From JBBSJZ01 sp041751935 (GTDB lineage Bacteria > Planctomycetota > Planctomycetia > Pirellulales > Pirellulaceae), in contig JBGSIA010000126.1 in the NCBI GenBank assembly GCA_041751935.1, forward strand, positions 1 to 64,000: a DNA stretch of 64,000 nucleotides, in the 5' to 3' direction. Under the pieces are notes generated by a model. The model saw only the letters and a list, made by a program, of their open reading frames with translations, was not told where the DNA came from and did not search any database. Shown piece after piece: positions 34,310 through 43,520 of this stretch. The translations under genes were made by a program, and so were the position numbers. Within the stretch, counting starts at the first letter, position 1; each line of letters starts with the position of its first letter.

Positions 34310-36256
34310 CTACTGCGAACCGCCGGAATCCGCGGCCTCGAATCGGTAGATACATTCGCCACGTGTGCTGTTGGTCAGGATGTAGACCTCACCGCTAGCG
34401 TCCTGGCCAAACGCCAGCACTGGCACACTGTTCGGCAGAATCTGTTCGTTGCGTGTTGTCGTTCCCGTTGATGCATCGTAGGTCAATGCCCAAACCGTTC
34501 CGGTCACGTAGTCCGCGTACAGATACTTTCCAGCCAATTCCGCCAATCGATCGCTACGGTAGACACGTCCACCGGTGATCGACTTTCCAATTTGGTGATC
34601 GTATTCCCAAACTGGTTCGATCGGTTCACTCACGTCGGCACTCTGCTCACGATTTCCAAACGCGTGTGTGCCTTCACGAGTACTCCAACCGTAGTTGCCG
34701 CCCTTCTTGATCAAGTCGACCTCCTCCCACAATTCTTGCCCCACATCGCCGGCCCACAGATCACCTGTCTGTGGGTCAAACGCGATCCGCCAAGGATTCC
34801 GCAAACCGTATGCATAGGTTTCTGGGAGTGCACCTTCGACGTTTACAAACGGATTGTCGGCTGGAATGCCATAGTTCTTGCCTTTCGCTGGATGGTCAAC
34901 ATCCAGACGCAGAATGGAACCAAGCAGCGTGGAACGATTCTGGCCGTTGGCAAACGGGTCATTTCGATCGCCGCCGTCGCCCAACGCGACATACAGATAC
35001 CCATCCGGTCCGAACTCAATACTTCCGCCGTTATGATTCATGAACGGTTGCTCGATCTCCATCAAGATCGTTTCCGATTGCGGGTCCGCCACATGCGATC
35101 CATCGCGAGCGACGGTGAACCGCGAGAGAACCGATTTCAGCTCCGAGGGATGCGTGTAATAAACATAGAATTGACCATTGCTTTTGAACTCTGGGTGCAT
35201 GGCTAGGCCCAACAATCCTTCCTCATTGGCGCCCGGTTTTTTCCAGTCCTTAACCTTTCCTCGCAAGTCCAACACCAAGGTAGACTCAGCCACATCCGGT
35301 TGATTCTCAAACGACCAAATCGCACCGTACTGGGACGCAACGTACAAACGATTGGGTTCGCCTTTGGCAAAGGTCAGCTCCATCAGTCGTAGATCGCGGA
35401 TCTTTCCCGAATCGTCGACGGGTTCCCATTGAGCCCACTTCAAGTTGGGGAATGCCAAAACGCTGGACATCCCTAGCTTTGCATCGATCGGCTGAGGCAC
35501 CGAACCGTCTTCGGCGATCCGACGAACCTTGATATTCCGGAAGGCAACTTCGTCATTATGATCCTGCAAACAAATGTAGCCTTCACCGAGCATGCCAAAG
35601 TTAGGCATATTCGCGAACTTGCTAGCGGCAATTTTCTTTTTCCAATCGTCGTTCTTGATATTGAACTTGTAATACCGAACGCCGTTCATGCAAACTTCGC
35701 AGTCCTCTTTCGCAACTCGAATGTAGAGTTGATTCCATTGGCCGGCTGGGCGCGTGGTGTCGACAACCGATTTGTCTTTTGCCCAGTTTGGTGCCGAGGG
35801 ACCGTACAGTTGGTACAACCATCCAGCTTTTTGTGGGTCGTGTCCGGCGACGTTATCTTGCACTTGGATTTCAGGACCGGTGACATAGGGCGGTCCGTCG
35901 GTTTCAGCGACATGGAACATGACACCGCTGTTACCCGCTTCGCCGATTTTGTATTCGAGCGACAACTCGAACGACGCGAACTTATCCTGGGTGATTAAAT
36001 CCCCGGCACCCTTTTCCGCGCGGACGAGCGCACCGTCGGTCACTTTCCATCCATCCGAGACACTCTGCTTTTTGTAGTTCCGCCAACCGTCCGTGGTTTT
36101 GCCATCGAACAACAATTGCCATCCGCTCTTTTGCTCGGACTGGGTCAATTGATTCAGTGGTGTTTCCGCCGAGGCGACTGAGCAACACGTGATCGCGGCA
36201 ACGAACGCAATTCGTGCCGACGAAAAAAACAAAAATCGATAATTCGCGGTTGTCAT
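34310..36256 (-). CDS. Secreted fusion of a DUF1080 domain and a PQQ-type (GSDH) sugar dehydrogenase
   Basis: 648 residues from ATG 36256. A signal peptide (FLFFSSARIAFVAAITCCSV) is followed by a DUF1080 (3-keto-disaccharide hydrolase-like, laminin-G fold) domain at about 40-255: GWQLLFDGKTTDGWRN, GNSGVMFHVAE, GPEIQVQDN, NQLYIRVAKEDCEVCMNG. From about 275 comes a soluble glucose dehydrogenase/sorbosone dehydrogenase beta propeller: EEGLLGLAMHPEF, NHNGGSIEFGPDGYLYVALG then DGGDRNDP, YGLRNPWRIAFDP, GDVGQELWEEVD, GGNYGWSTREG. The His-N-G-G and R-N-P-W pieces contribute to PQQ/Ca binding in the family. The pairing suggests periplasmic oxidation and cleavage of disaccharides through 3-keto intermediates, an inference from the domains. 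Confidence 0.88.
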   Translation of the reverse strand: MTTANYRFLFFSSARIAFVAAITCCSVASAETPLNQLTQSEQKSGWQLLFDGKTTDGWRNYKKQSVSDGWKVTDGALVRAEKGAGDLITQDKFASFELSLEYKIGEAGNSGVMFHVAETDGPPYVTGPEIQVQDNVAGHDPQKAGWLYQLYGPSAPNWAKDKSVVDTTRPAGQWNQLYIRVAKEDCEVCMNGVRYYKFNIKNDDWKKKIAASKFANMPNFGMLGEGYICLQDHNDEVAFRNIKVRRIAEDGSVPQPIDAKLGMSSVLAFPNLKWAQWEPVDDSGKIRDLRLMELTFAKGEPNRLYVASQYGAIWSFENQPDVAESTLVLDLRGKVKDWKKPGANEEGLLGLAMHPEFKSNGQFYVYYTHPSELKSVLSRFTVARDGSHVADPQSETILMEIEQPFMNHNGGSIEFGPDGYLYVALGDGGDRNDPFANGQNRSTLLGSILRLDVDHPAKGKNYGIPADNPFVNVEGALPETYAYGLRNPWRIAFDPQTGDLWAGDVGQELWEEVDLIKKGGNYGWSTREGTHAFGNREQSADVSEPIEPVWEYDHQIGKSITGGRVYRSDRLAELAGKYLYADYVTGTVWALTYDASTGTTTRNEQILPNSVPVLAFGQDASGEVYILTNSTRGECIYRFEAADSGGSQ

Positions 36257-36416
36257 AGAGTGTTAACCAAGGGAGGCGGGGCGGGAACAAACAGGACGCG
36301 GGACAGAAGGTTAGAGTATTATTGAAACCTGGGTGCATCACAACCAAGCGGCGGTCACAACCAAGGGACGAAAATATCGGTCGGCAAGCAAGTGGGGTCG
36401 ACTTTTAGCCGACGAT
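36257..36416. terminator. Short intergenic region with a hairpin downstream of the NAD kinase gene
   Basis: Hairpin GTCGACT-TTT-AGCCGAC at 36397-36413 begins four bases after the NAD kinase stop codon on the minus strand; stem 6 of 7 pairs. It has the same shape as the hairpin at 29381-29397. No strong T run follows, so termination is weak or factor-assisted. The remaining bases include two close copies of CACAACCAAG (about 36338-36365). Confidence 0.45.
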
Positions 36417-37760
36417 TTACGCCATTTCATTTGGCGGGAACAATGAACGCAGCAATCGCGCCGAGGGATCGAATTCGCGTGTGAAGGCAAGTTCAACACT
36501 CGCGGTCAGGCTGCGACGCACTGTGATCTGCTGCACAATTCCCATCGGTGTTCCGTCAATATAACCACGAATTGGTCGCTTACCGATTTGGTCCAAGTTG
36601 GCAATCGTTACCAGGCTGTCGTCCGGCAGAGCCATCGGTTTCCAGAACCTTGGCTGAAATATGTTCGACCCCGCCAACGTGATCGCTGGCGTGTTGAGCG
36701 GCACGGGAACCGCACCCATCGCCCGAGCGTACGCCGACGAGCCTGAGGCGGTAGCGATCAGCATCCCGTCGCCGACAACTTTGGCGACACGCGTCTCGCC
36801 GTCCACGTCCAACCGCAACCATGCCGCTTGGCCTTCGGCGCGTTCGACCCAAACGTCCGAAAACGCCAGTCCCCAGGAATGCTCGCCACTGGGTGTCTGG
36901 GCATCCACTCGCAACATCGGCAATGTGTACGACACGAGTTCAAGATCTCTCAGGTTTTCACTGAGTCGCTCGTTCATTAGGAATCCCAAGTGGCCGGTGT
37001 TCAAACCGACGAAGGGGATTCTTAATCTCCAATGTTCGCGGATGGCGTGCAGCATCGTGCCGTCACCGCCGAGCACCAGCACAATCTCCGGTGCATCGGA
37101 TTGATATTTCTTGTACTTCTCGGCAAACTCAGTTGACGTGGCGTTGCGCGGATCAGCAACGATCAACACACGAGGTTCATTGATCGTGAAACTGGCGAAA
37201 CGTTCGACTGAGTAAGGCACAAACAGATGGTGCCGCTGAATGTACTTTGCAACCGCTTCGACTACCCAGTCCGCGATCGACTCTGAGTTGTAAACGCGTT
37301 CGCGGACCGCCGCGGAGGTCTGGGACGAAGTTCGCCGGAGACAGAATCGCGACTTGTCACAGGCCGCCGTGTCAGCGGCAGAGTCGGAAGCGAGAAATAC
37401 GATTCGCCGCGCGTCATTGGCCAGTTCCCTATCGAGTGCATGGGAGTGATCTTCGTCGGTCACGTGCCAAACTTCGCCGCTGGACGCATAACACGACTCC
37501 AGCTCCGCCGGTGAACTGCAACGATGGTGGCTCAGGTCGTCGTAGTCAACCTTGACGTTCGCCAGCCCACTGAACCCGAGCGTCACTAGCGCCGCACGGT
37601 GAGGCGGCGCCGCATGTTGGTGCTCTCCTGCGACCGATCGCGGTCCGAGCGGACAAATAACGACTTCACTGAACCCGGCCTCAATCAACCGTTGTACATC
37701 CTCTCGCTGCGATCGCGTCGGCGGGTCAAACGATCGGCGATACAGAGCGATACGTCGCAT
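36417..37760 (-). CDS. nadK: NAD kinase with an N-terminal degenerate NadD-like (nicotinate mononucleotide adenylyltransferase) domain
   Basis: 447 residues from ATG 37760; the frame is open to 37862. Residues 190-447 are NAD kinase: LVLGGDGTMLHAIREHW (GGDG at 231-234), NTGHLGFLMNE, VVGDGMLIATASGSSAYARA and a C-terminal beta domain. It phosphorylates NAD to NADP with ATP or polyphosphate. Residues 1-182 resemble NadD: RRSFDPPTRSQREDVQRLIE matches the GG-x-FDPxHxGH start, APPHRAALVTLGF then VKVDYDDL matches the middle, and VRERVYNSESIADWVVEAVA then KYIQRHHLF matches the NadD end. But both histidines of the HxGH catalytic motif are absent, so adenylyl transfer is doubtful. Ordinary bacterial NadK is about 290 residues. 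The fused half may bind NMN/NAD and regulate the kinase; that is inference. Confidence 0.88.
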   Translation of the reverse strand: MRRIALYRRSFDPPTRSQREDVQRLIEAGFSEVVICPLGPRSVAGEHQHAAPPHRAALVTLGFSGLANVKVDYDDLSHHRCSSPAELESCYASSGEVWHVTDEDHSHALDRELANDARRIVFLASDSAADTAACDKSRFCLRRTSSQTSAAVRERVYNSESIADWVVEAVAKYIQRHHLFVPYSVERFASFTINEPRVLIVADPRNATSTEFAEKYKKYQSDAPEIVLVLGGDGTMLHAIREHWRLRIPFVGLNTGHLGFLMNERLSENLRDLELVSYTLPMLRVDAQTPSGEHSWGLAFSDVWVERAEGQAAWLRLDVDGETRVAKVVGDGMLIATASGSSAYARAMGAVPVPLNTPAITLAGSNIFQPRFWKPMALPDDSLVTIANLDQIGKRPIRGYIDGTPMGIVQQITVRRSLTASVELAFTREFDPSARLLRSLFPPNEMA

Positions 37761-37908
37761 AAGTGAAGTTGCGGGTGGAAAGGAGGCGAGTTTGGGGTAC
37801 CAGATGCACGGGCGCCAGGCAATCTGGCGAGCGAAGCCATGGTGGTTGTATAACTTTTGCATCGGGTAAGCGATATCTTAATCATCGAATCATGGATGAC
37901 AGACCAAT

Positions 37909-39510
37909 ATGTCAGTTACTTTGCGGCCCGCTCGCACTCAATACGACGCAGTTATCATCGGCAGCGGTCATAACGGGCTCGTCGCCGCAGCCTACTTGGC
38001 TCAAGCTGGACAACGCGTGCTGGTGCTCGAACGCAACGAGTCGCTCGGCGGAGCCACGGCGTCTCAGCAGGTTTTCCCCGACTACGATGCTTGGTTGTCG
38101 CGATACGCCTACCTGATTTCACTGCTGCCCCAGCAAATTGTTGACGAATTGCAACTCGATTTCTCGACCCGCCAGCGATCGGTCGCCTCGTTCACGCCCT
38201 ACCGCGACGCTGGCGGCAACGAGCGGGCCCTGGTGATGTCCAATGTCCAGCCGAGCATTTCTCGCGATTCAGTCACCGAGTTGACAGGCCGGGCAAGCGA
38301 TTGGAACGATCTACAAAAGTTTTATTCCCTCTGTGGAAGGTTGGCGGATCTGGCGTGGCCTACCTTGCTACAGCCACTTCGATCCCGGGCCGATTTCTGT
38401 GCTGAGTGCAAGTCGCCAGAGCAGAAAGAGGCCTGGGAATCATTCATCGAGCGACCGCTTGGTGAAGTGATCGAGCGATACGTACACCACGATTTGCTTC
38501 GCGGCGTGGTGATGACGGACGGGAAAATCGGCGTGTTTACACATCCGCATGACCTGTCCCTGGTCCAAAACCGTTGCTTCTTGTACCACGTGATTGGCGG
38601 CGGGACTGGCCAATGGCATGTTCCGATCGGCGGAATGCGATCACTGGTCGATGCCTTGGTGAATCGTTGCACCCAGTCCCATGTCGAATTCATGGTCTCT
38701 GCACCAGCCACACGAATCGTCATGGGCGATCGCACCCACGCGGTAGAATTCATTTGTGACGGCAAGCCAGTTTGTGTGGATGCGACAAATGTGTTGGTGA
38801 ATGCCGGGCCGAGAATGTTCGCGAAATTGGTGGATGAACCAGCGATCTCCCAGGCGACAGACGAAGGTTCGGTGATGAAAATGAATGTGCTGCTGACGCG
38901 ACTACCCAAAGTCCGTGCCGCCGGCGTCGATCCACGTGTTGCCTTCGCCGGTACGTTGCACCTGGACGAGAGCTACCAGCAAATGCAAGCCTCCTACGAG
39001 TGCGCCAAACGAGGCGAGCTGCCTTCCCCAGCACCGGCTGAATCGTACTGTCATACGTTGACGGACGACTCGATCCTCTCGCCCGAATTGCGAGCTGCGG
39101 GCTTCCAGACATTGACGTTGTTCGGGCTGGATATGCCGTACCGATTGTTTGACTCGGAGCATCACGATGCGCGACGAGCGAGGGTGCTGGAGTCCTACCT
39201 AAGTGGTTTAGACCGAGTATGTGCAGAGCCGTTTTTGGATTGCGTGGCTCGAAATCGCGACGGCCAACCTTGCATTGAGATCAAGTCGCCGCAGGACTTA
39301 GAGCGTGAAGTCGGTTTAGACCAGGGAAACATATTTCACAACACACTGTCGTGGTTCTTCACTGACAATGTTGACGAAGTTGGGCGCTGGGGTGTCGAGA
39401 CATCGCATCCACGTGTGTACCGTGCAGGATCCTCAGCGATGCGAGGCGGTGCAGTGAGCGGAATTCCCGGCAGGAACGCGGCCATGTGCATCCTGGGAGA
39501 ACGGAACTAA
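37909..39510 (+). CDS. FAD-dependent oxidoreductase of the phytoene desaturase/PYROXD2 type
   Basis: 533 residues from ATG 37909. The FAD dinucleotide motif is at the N-terminus (YDAVIIGSGHNGLVAAAYLA, then VLVLERNESLGGATAS). The C-terminus carries the FAD-contact pattern (VYRAGSSAMRGGAVSGIPGR then NAAMCIL). A middle region contains YHVIGGGTGQWHVPIGGMRS, typical of the desaturase/isomerase substrate domain. It may act on carotenoids or another lipid, but pathway partners are absent; PYROXD2-like proteins have unknown substrates. It is divergent from the NAD kinase gene with ~150 bases between starts. Confidence 0.85.
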   Translation: MSVTLRPARTQYDAVIIGSGHNGLVAAAYLAQAGQRVLVLERNESLGGATASQQVFPDYDAWLSRYAYLISLLPQQIVDELQLDFSTRQRSVASFTPYRDAGGNERALVMSNVQPSISRDSVTELTGRASDWNDLQKFYSLCGRLADLAWPTLLQPLRSRADFCAECKSPEQKEAWESFIERPLGEVIERYVHHDLLRGVVMTDGKIGVFTHPHDLSLVQNRCFLYHVIGGGTGQWHVPIGGMRSLVDALVNRCTQSHVEFMVSAPATRIVMGDRTHAVEFICDGKPVCVDATNVLVNAGPRMFAKLVDEPAISQATDEGSVMKMNVLLTRLPKVRAAGVDPRVAFAGTLHLDESYQQMQASYECAKRGELPSPAPAESYCHTLTDDSILSPELRAAGFQTLTLFGLDMPYRLFDSEHHDARRARVLESYLSGLDRVCAEPFLDCVARNRDGQPCIEIKSPQDLEREVGLDQGNIFHNTLSWFFTDNVDEVGRWGVETSHPRVYRAGSSAMRGGAVSGIPGRNAAMCILGERN

Positions 39511-39646
39511 ATGTTGCTGGCCGGGAGAAGATGCGGTAGCTTTTTTGGCGATGGGCTAATGAATTAATGCCAGAAGACTGCGGCTCCAATCCTTCCGCCC
39601 GTTTTTTGTTAGCGGTCCTGGGGACCCGCTCTACGATGCGATCGGC

Positions 39647-41251
39647 TTACAACGGAAACTCGTCTTCGGCGGCCGTTTCTGCGTACAAGGGCATGTGGCG
39701 GTAGTAAACTTCCAGAATCATCGTGGCGAACGATGTTGCTGCCAAACGCCCTCCTTCATGAGGTCCGGTGTGATTTTGAGCGTCCGGGAAATACCAACTA
39801 CCGTTTGCACCGGAGGTCTTGTCCTGGGTCGTAACGAGCCAGTCGCGAAGTTCAACGTTAAATTTGTCCCACTCGGCGCCGCCATTGTGTCGTAGTACTT
39901 GGGCAGCATAATAGTTATAGTACAGATTCTTCTTATCAACGCCGTGCTTCACAAGATTCTTCACGCCCGCTTGTAGCCCCGGATGCGTTTTGTCCCAGCC
40001 TGTGTACATTCGGCAAAGCAATCCCGCGGCTGTAGTTGCAGCGCGGAATGTCTTAGATGGCTCGGCGTAACCATAAACGCCGCCGTTGTTGGATTGAACC
40101 TTATCCAGAAACAAAATCGAACCTTGGATCGTTGCGGGTGGAACGATCAAGTGCCCCATGTAGGCGCTCTTCAGTGCCATCACTTGCCAACCCACGACCG
40201 ATGTATCACCGCCATCAGCCTGTTGCGGCGAGTACCGCCATCCGCCGTCACGGCATTGGGCATAGATAATAAAGTTGATCGCAGCTTGGGCTGGAACTGC
40301 GAGTGCGGGGTCTTCTGTCATCGCGTAGGCTTCGCACAAAGTGATTGTCGCCAAGCCGTGCGAATACATATTGCCGGGGTTGTCGCGAAGGTCCAGCACC
40401 GGAAGTCCCTTTTGGTTACCGGCCTTGCCGTTACGAATCAAAAACAACAAGCCACGACGAACGTTCTCTTTGAATTGACCTTCGTAGTGAGTTTGACCGG
40501 CTCCGAGGAAGGGCATCAGTCCCATCGCAGTCGCTGCGTTCAGAGAGCGCCAATACTTCTCGTCACCGGGATGGTCGCACGTACCACGGCAAACGACATG
40601 ATGTCCGTAGGTGAACGAGCCATCGAACTCGCCGCCAGCGACTTGGTGCCGAGAAAGCCACTTCAGAGCCTCAGTTACGGCTGCTTCGCTACTATCGTTG
40701 CCGCCGTAATCTCGCAGCAATTTCTTCTTCATATCTGGACTACGGCTGCTCATCGGCTGGACCTGCATCGATGCCAGCGTCTGTAGCGTCGCCCCCGTGG
40801 GCGCCATCTCCGACGCCAAGTCCGTCATATCGACCACGACGGACGCCATTTCCATCGGCATTTCGACAGGAATGGGCTCGGTCATCTCCATCGGTTCAGA
40901 AACGTCGACAACAGGGTCCGTAAACTCCTCGGTTTCCTCAGCCACTTCGCCTGGATCGACCTCTTCGATCGTAAACTCTTCGATCTCGGGGCCGTCCTCA
41001 CCAGTGGACGCGGCGGACAATACGTTGACCACCTTTTCTGGTTCAGTCAGGGTGACCAAGCCGAGCATCAGCAAAATCAATACATGCAACAGGGTGCTGA
41101 CCAACCATGCCGGTACCGCCGAAAATAGGAGAAAACTCCGCCCATGACTGCGCCCCACGTCAGCCTCATCCGCTTCTAACGAATCGATCGGACCTTCTGG
41201 CAAGAGGACTTTTGATGTTGAAAGTTCGTTAGGATCAGTAACTGTCGCCAT
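39647..41251 (-). CDS. Membrane-anchored prenyltransferase/squalene oxidase-repeat protein
   Basis: 534 residues from ATG 41251; the frame is open to 41326. A cytoplasmic N-terminus of ~45 residues precedes one membrane helix (AVPAWLVSTLLHVLILLMLG), then an acidic Glu/Met/Pro linker (about 75-150, many E). The C-terminal ~340 residues form an alpha/alpha toroid with repeats of the squalene-cyclase kind (AVTEALKWLSRHQ, NVRRGLLFLIRN, AAINFIIYAQCRDGGWRYSP, GSILFLDKVQSNNGGVYGYA). The catalytic DxDD motif of cyclases is not seen; the QDGGW-type pattern is. Proteins of this design are widespread in Planctomycetes and of unknown function; the acidic linker resembles a TonB-like spacer, so a periplasmic role is likely. 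Confidence 0.78.
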   Translation of the reverse strand: MATVTDPNELSTSKVLLPEGPIDSLEADEADVGRSHGRSFLLFSAVPAWLVSTLLHVLILLMLGLVTLTEPEKVVNVLSAASTGEDGPEIEEFTIEEVDPGEVAEETEEFTDPVVDVSEPMEMTEPIPVEMPMEMASVVVDMTDLASEMAPTGATLQTLASMQVQPMSSRSPDMKKKLLRDYGGNDSSEAAVTEALKWLSRHQVAGGEFDGSFTYGHHVVCRGTCDHPGDEKYWRSLNAATAMGLMPFLGAGQTHYEGQFKENVRRGLLFLIRNGKAGNQKGLPVLDLRDNPGNMYSHGLATITLCEAYAMTEDPALAVPAQAAINFIIYAQCRDGGWRYSPQQADGGDTSVVGWQVMALKSAYMGHLIVPPATIQGSILFLDKVQSNNGGVYGYAEPSKTFRAATTAAGLLCRMYTGWDKTHPGLQAGVKNLVKHGVDKKNLYYNYYAAQVLRHNGGAEWDKFNVELRDWLVTTQDKTSGANGSWYFPDAQNHTGPHEGGRLAATSFATMILEVYYRHMPLYAETAAEDEFPL

Positions 41252-41360
41252 TAGAAATTCACCAAGGAAAATTAGCGGATAAGTTCTAAGTATAGACAAA
41301 CTGACGCGAAAGGTGCGACAAGTCACTGTACGAACGTACGAAAAAGCAAAACGTACCCCT

Positions 41361-41975
41361 TCATTCTCTCAGATCATAGCGTTGTTGTTTGACGTTGATC
41401 ATTGTTTGCAGAAAATGTCGCAGCGCCGGTCGTACTCGGTCAGTCACCCGCACTCGTCGGCCAGCTCCTGAAATGCCAACCCACCCCCCCGCCAGTTCAA
41501 GGTCGATAACCGTTTCCGGAAACCGGTGCTCGGTCGGGTCCGTGATTCTCAGTTGCACACAATATGCTTGCTCGCCGCCACAAAGATCAGCGGCGTCTTC
41601 ATTAATGGCGGTCGCCCAGTCATAGTGCCGTTCGTCCAGGAGTGCCCGTCGCAAATGGCCCAGCCCGGGGGTACGCGTCAACTCAACTTGTTCCACCGTT
41701 TTTCCGTCAGCCCCTTTCGCCGCCAGCGGCAGCATCTCGATTCGCTCGCCAATCTGCAGTGCCAATATCACCTGGTCACCAAAGAACTCAGTGGTTCGTT
41801 CTAGTCGGGTTCGCCGCAAATACACGCTCAGCGGCGTCGCGATGAGGGCAAAGAGGCCGACACCAACAAGCAACCACACGCCGCGACGGGTGATGCGGGC
41901 TCGCGGGTCGCTGTACTTGTCAGCATGTTGATGCTCGTCGCCGCTGGTCGTGTCGTTCTCGGGGGCTTCGATCAT
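41361..41975 (-). CDS. Single-pass membrane protein of unknown function
   Basis: 204 residues from ATG 41975. An acidic His-containing N-terminus (about 1-30), then a transmembrane segment at about 33-53 (GVWLLVGVGLFALIATPLSV) after an arginine-rich RARITRRG, suggesting N-in topology. The outer ~150 residues are mixed alpha/beta with no family recognised; two Cys occur in DLCGGEQAYC. It lies 109 bases upstream of the prenyltransferase-repeat gene on the same strand, so co-expression is likely. Confidence 0.6.
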   Translation of the reverse strand: MIEAPENDTTSGDEHQHADKYSDPRARITRRGVWLLVGVGLFALIATPLSVYLRRTRLERTTEFFGDQVILALQIGERIEMLPLAAKGADGKTVEQVELTRTPGLGHLRRALLDERHYDWATAINEDAADLCGGEQAYCVQLRITDPTEHRFPETVIDLELAGGWVGISGAGRRVRVTDRVRPALRHFLQTMINVKQQRYDLRE

Positions 41976-42157
41976 TGAGCGGCGATTGAGACAGGGGAAA
42001 TTAGCAATGTGAAGGTTGGCTTTTCAACGAAGATTCTTAAGGCGACGCGCCGCAACGATTTCCTGCTATAAAAATCGCTCCGACGAACTTACTTATGGTA
42101 GCGATCTATCAACGCTTTGGAACCTGAACAACGTTTTGCAACCTGAACTGGGCCAAT

Positions 42158-43267
42158 ATGCAAACAACCAAGCCACACCAAACCGACGCTGACTCGGTCT
42201 TTGTTGAGTTAGGCGAGCGAGGATACGCGATCATCGTCAGCAGCGGTGGACTCGCCGAGGTCGCGGAACAGTTGATCGCCGCCGTCGGTGACGTCAGCCA
42301 CGTGTTGGCGATCAGCGACGCCGCAGTCCGTGAGCGGATCGCGGCACCAGTTTGCGAGCGACTGGCCAAACAAGAGATCCGCACTGATTTGACCACAATC
42401 CCTCAGGGTGAAACCAGCAAGTCGGTTACCGAGTTGGCTCGATTGTGGGATTGGATGTTGGACAACGCGGCAGATCGTCGCAGCGTCGTGATGGCGATCG
42501 GTGGCGGAGTCGTCGGAGACTTGGCGGGGTTTGCTGCCGCGTCCTACGCTCGTGGTTTGCGGGTTGTCCAAGTTCCTACGACGCTGCTGGCGATGGTTGA
42601 CAGCAGTGTGGGCGGAAAAACTGGGATCAATTTGGCGGGCGCTAAGAATATGGTGGGTGCGTTTTGGCAGCCTTCGTTGGTGCTCGCCGACACCGCGACG
42701 CTCGACTCGTTGCCCCAGCGTGAATACGCCAGCGGTTTGGCTGAGGTGATCAAGTACGGTGTAATCGAAGACGCGGATTTCTTCGTATGGTTAGAAGCAA
42801 ATATCGACGCCTTGGTCCGCCGCGACGAAACCGCGATGCGACTTGCGATTACTCGAAGTTGTCAAAGCAAGGCTCGCGTCGTCGGTGAAGACGAACGAGA
42901 AACGACGGGACGACGTGCGATTTTGAACTACGGCCATACGTTCGCGCACGCGATCGAAGCGACCGCCGGATACGGTGCAGTGCTGCATGGCGAAGCCGTC
43001 GCGATCGGGATGCAGATGGCCGCGCGGTTGGCTGTTTTCCTCCACCGCGCTCCCGAGGAACTTCTGCAGCGTCAAACTGCCCTGCTCGTTGCTGCCGGAT
43101 TACCGATCACGTACCCTCAAGCAGACATCCCTGCGATGATGACCGTGATGGGCCGGGATAAAAAAGTCGAGCACGGTAAATTGCGATTCATCTTGCCCAC
43201 TCGCATCGGGCACGTGGAGTTTGTCAGCGACCTGGACCAAACCAAGGTTGCCGCATCGATTCTCTGA
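42158..43267 (+). CDS. aroB: 3-dehydroquinate synthase
   Basis: 369 residues from ATG 42158. Family motifs: GGGVVGDLAGFAAASYARG, VPTTLLAMVDSSVGGKTGIN, AEVIKYGVIED, LNYGHTFAHAIE, HGEAVAIGM; these hold the NAD contacts and the zinc ligands (Glu in AEVIKYG, His in GHTFAH and LHGEA). It converts DAHP to 3-dehydroquinate in the shikimate pathway in the cytoplasm. It stands alone, not in an aro operon. Confidence 0.97.
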   Translation: MQTTKPHQTDADSVFVELGERGYAIIVSSGGLAEVAEQLIAAVGDVSHVLAISDAAVRERIAAPVCERLAKQEIRTDLTTIPQGETSKSVTELARLWDWMLDNAADRRSVVMAIGGGVVGDLAGFAAASYARGLRVVQVPTTLLAMVDSSVGGKTGINLAGAKNMVGAFWQPSLVLADTATLDSLPQREYASGLAEVIKYGVIEDADFFVWLEANIDALVRRDETAMRLAITRSCQSKARVVGEDERETTGRRAILNYGHTFAHAIEATAGYGAVLHGEAVAIGMQMAARLAVFLHRAPEELLQRQTALLVAAGLPITYPQADIPAMMTVMGRDKKVEHGKLRFILPTRIGHVEFVSDLDQTKVAASIL

Positions 43268-43520
43268 CCAATCGAATTTTTTGCCTCAATCGAATTGTTG
43301 CTGTGCTCTCTTGCACGTGGCATGTGTGCGTAAACGACTACAGTGAGCCACGATGAGCCACACGTTTTCATCATCACATCGTGCTATGACGACGTTTTGT
43401 GTGCGGCGATGATCCGTAAAGCGATTGCTCTTACGCGGTATACGGATTGCGAATGGTAGGTATCCGTTTCAAGCGTTGGCTTGAAAGGTTACGAATGGAA
43501 TACCATCTTGAGGTGCAATA
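43268..43520. promoter_or_regulatory. Intergenic region upstream of the beta-helix protein
   Basis: 253 bases. Near the 3' end GAGGTG (43510-43515) lies five bases ahead of a TTG codon at 43521, supporting that start for the next gene. Nothing else was recognised. Confidence 0.4.

Noticed and set aside
35558..35998. 146-residue frame opposite the DUF1080-GSDH gene
   Set aside because: Fully antisense to a well-supported gene; many long antisense frames occur here because of codon composition.
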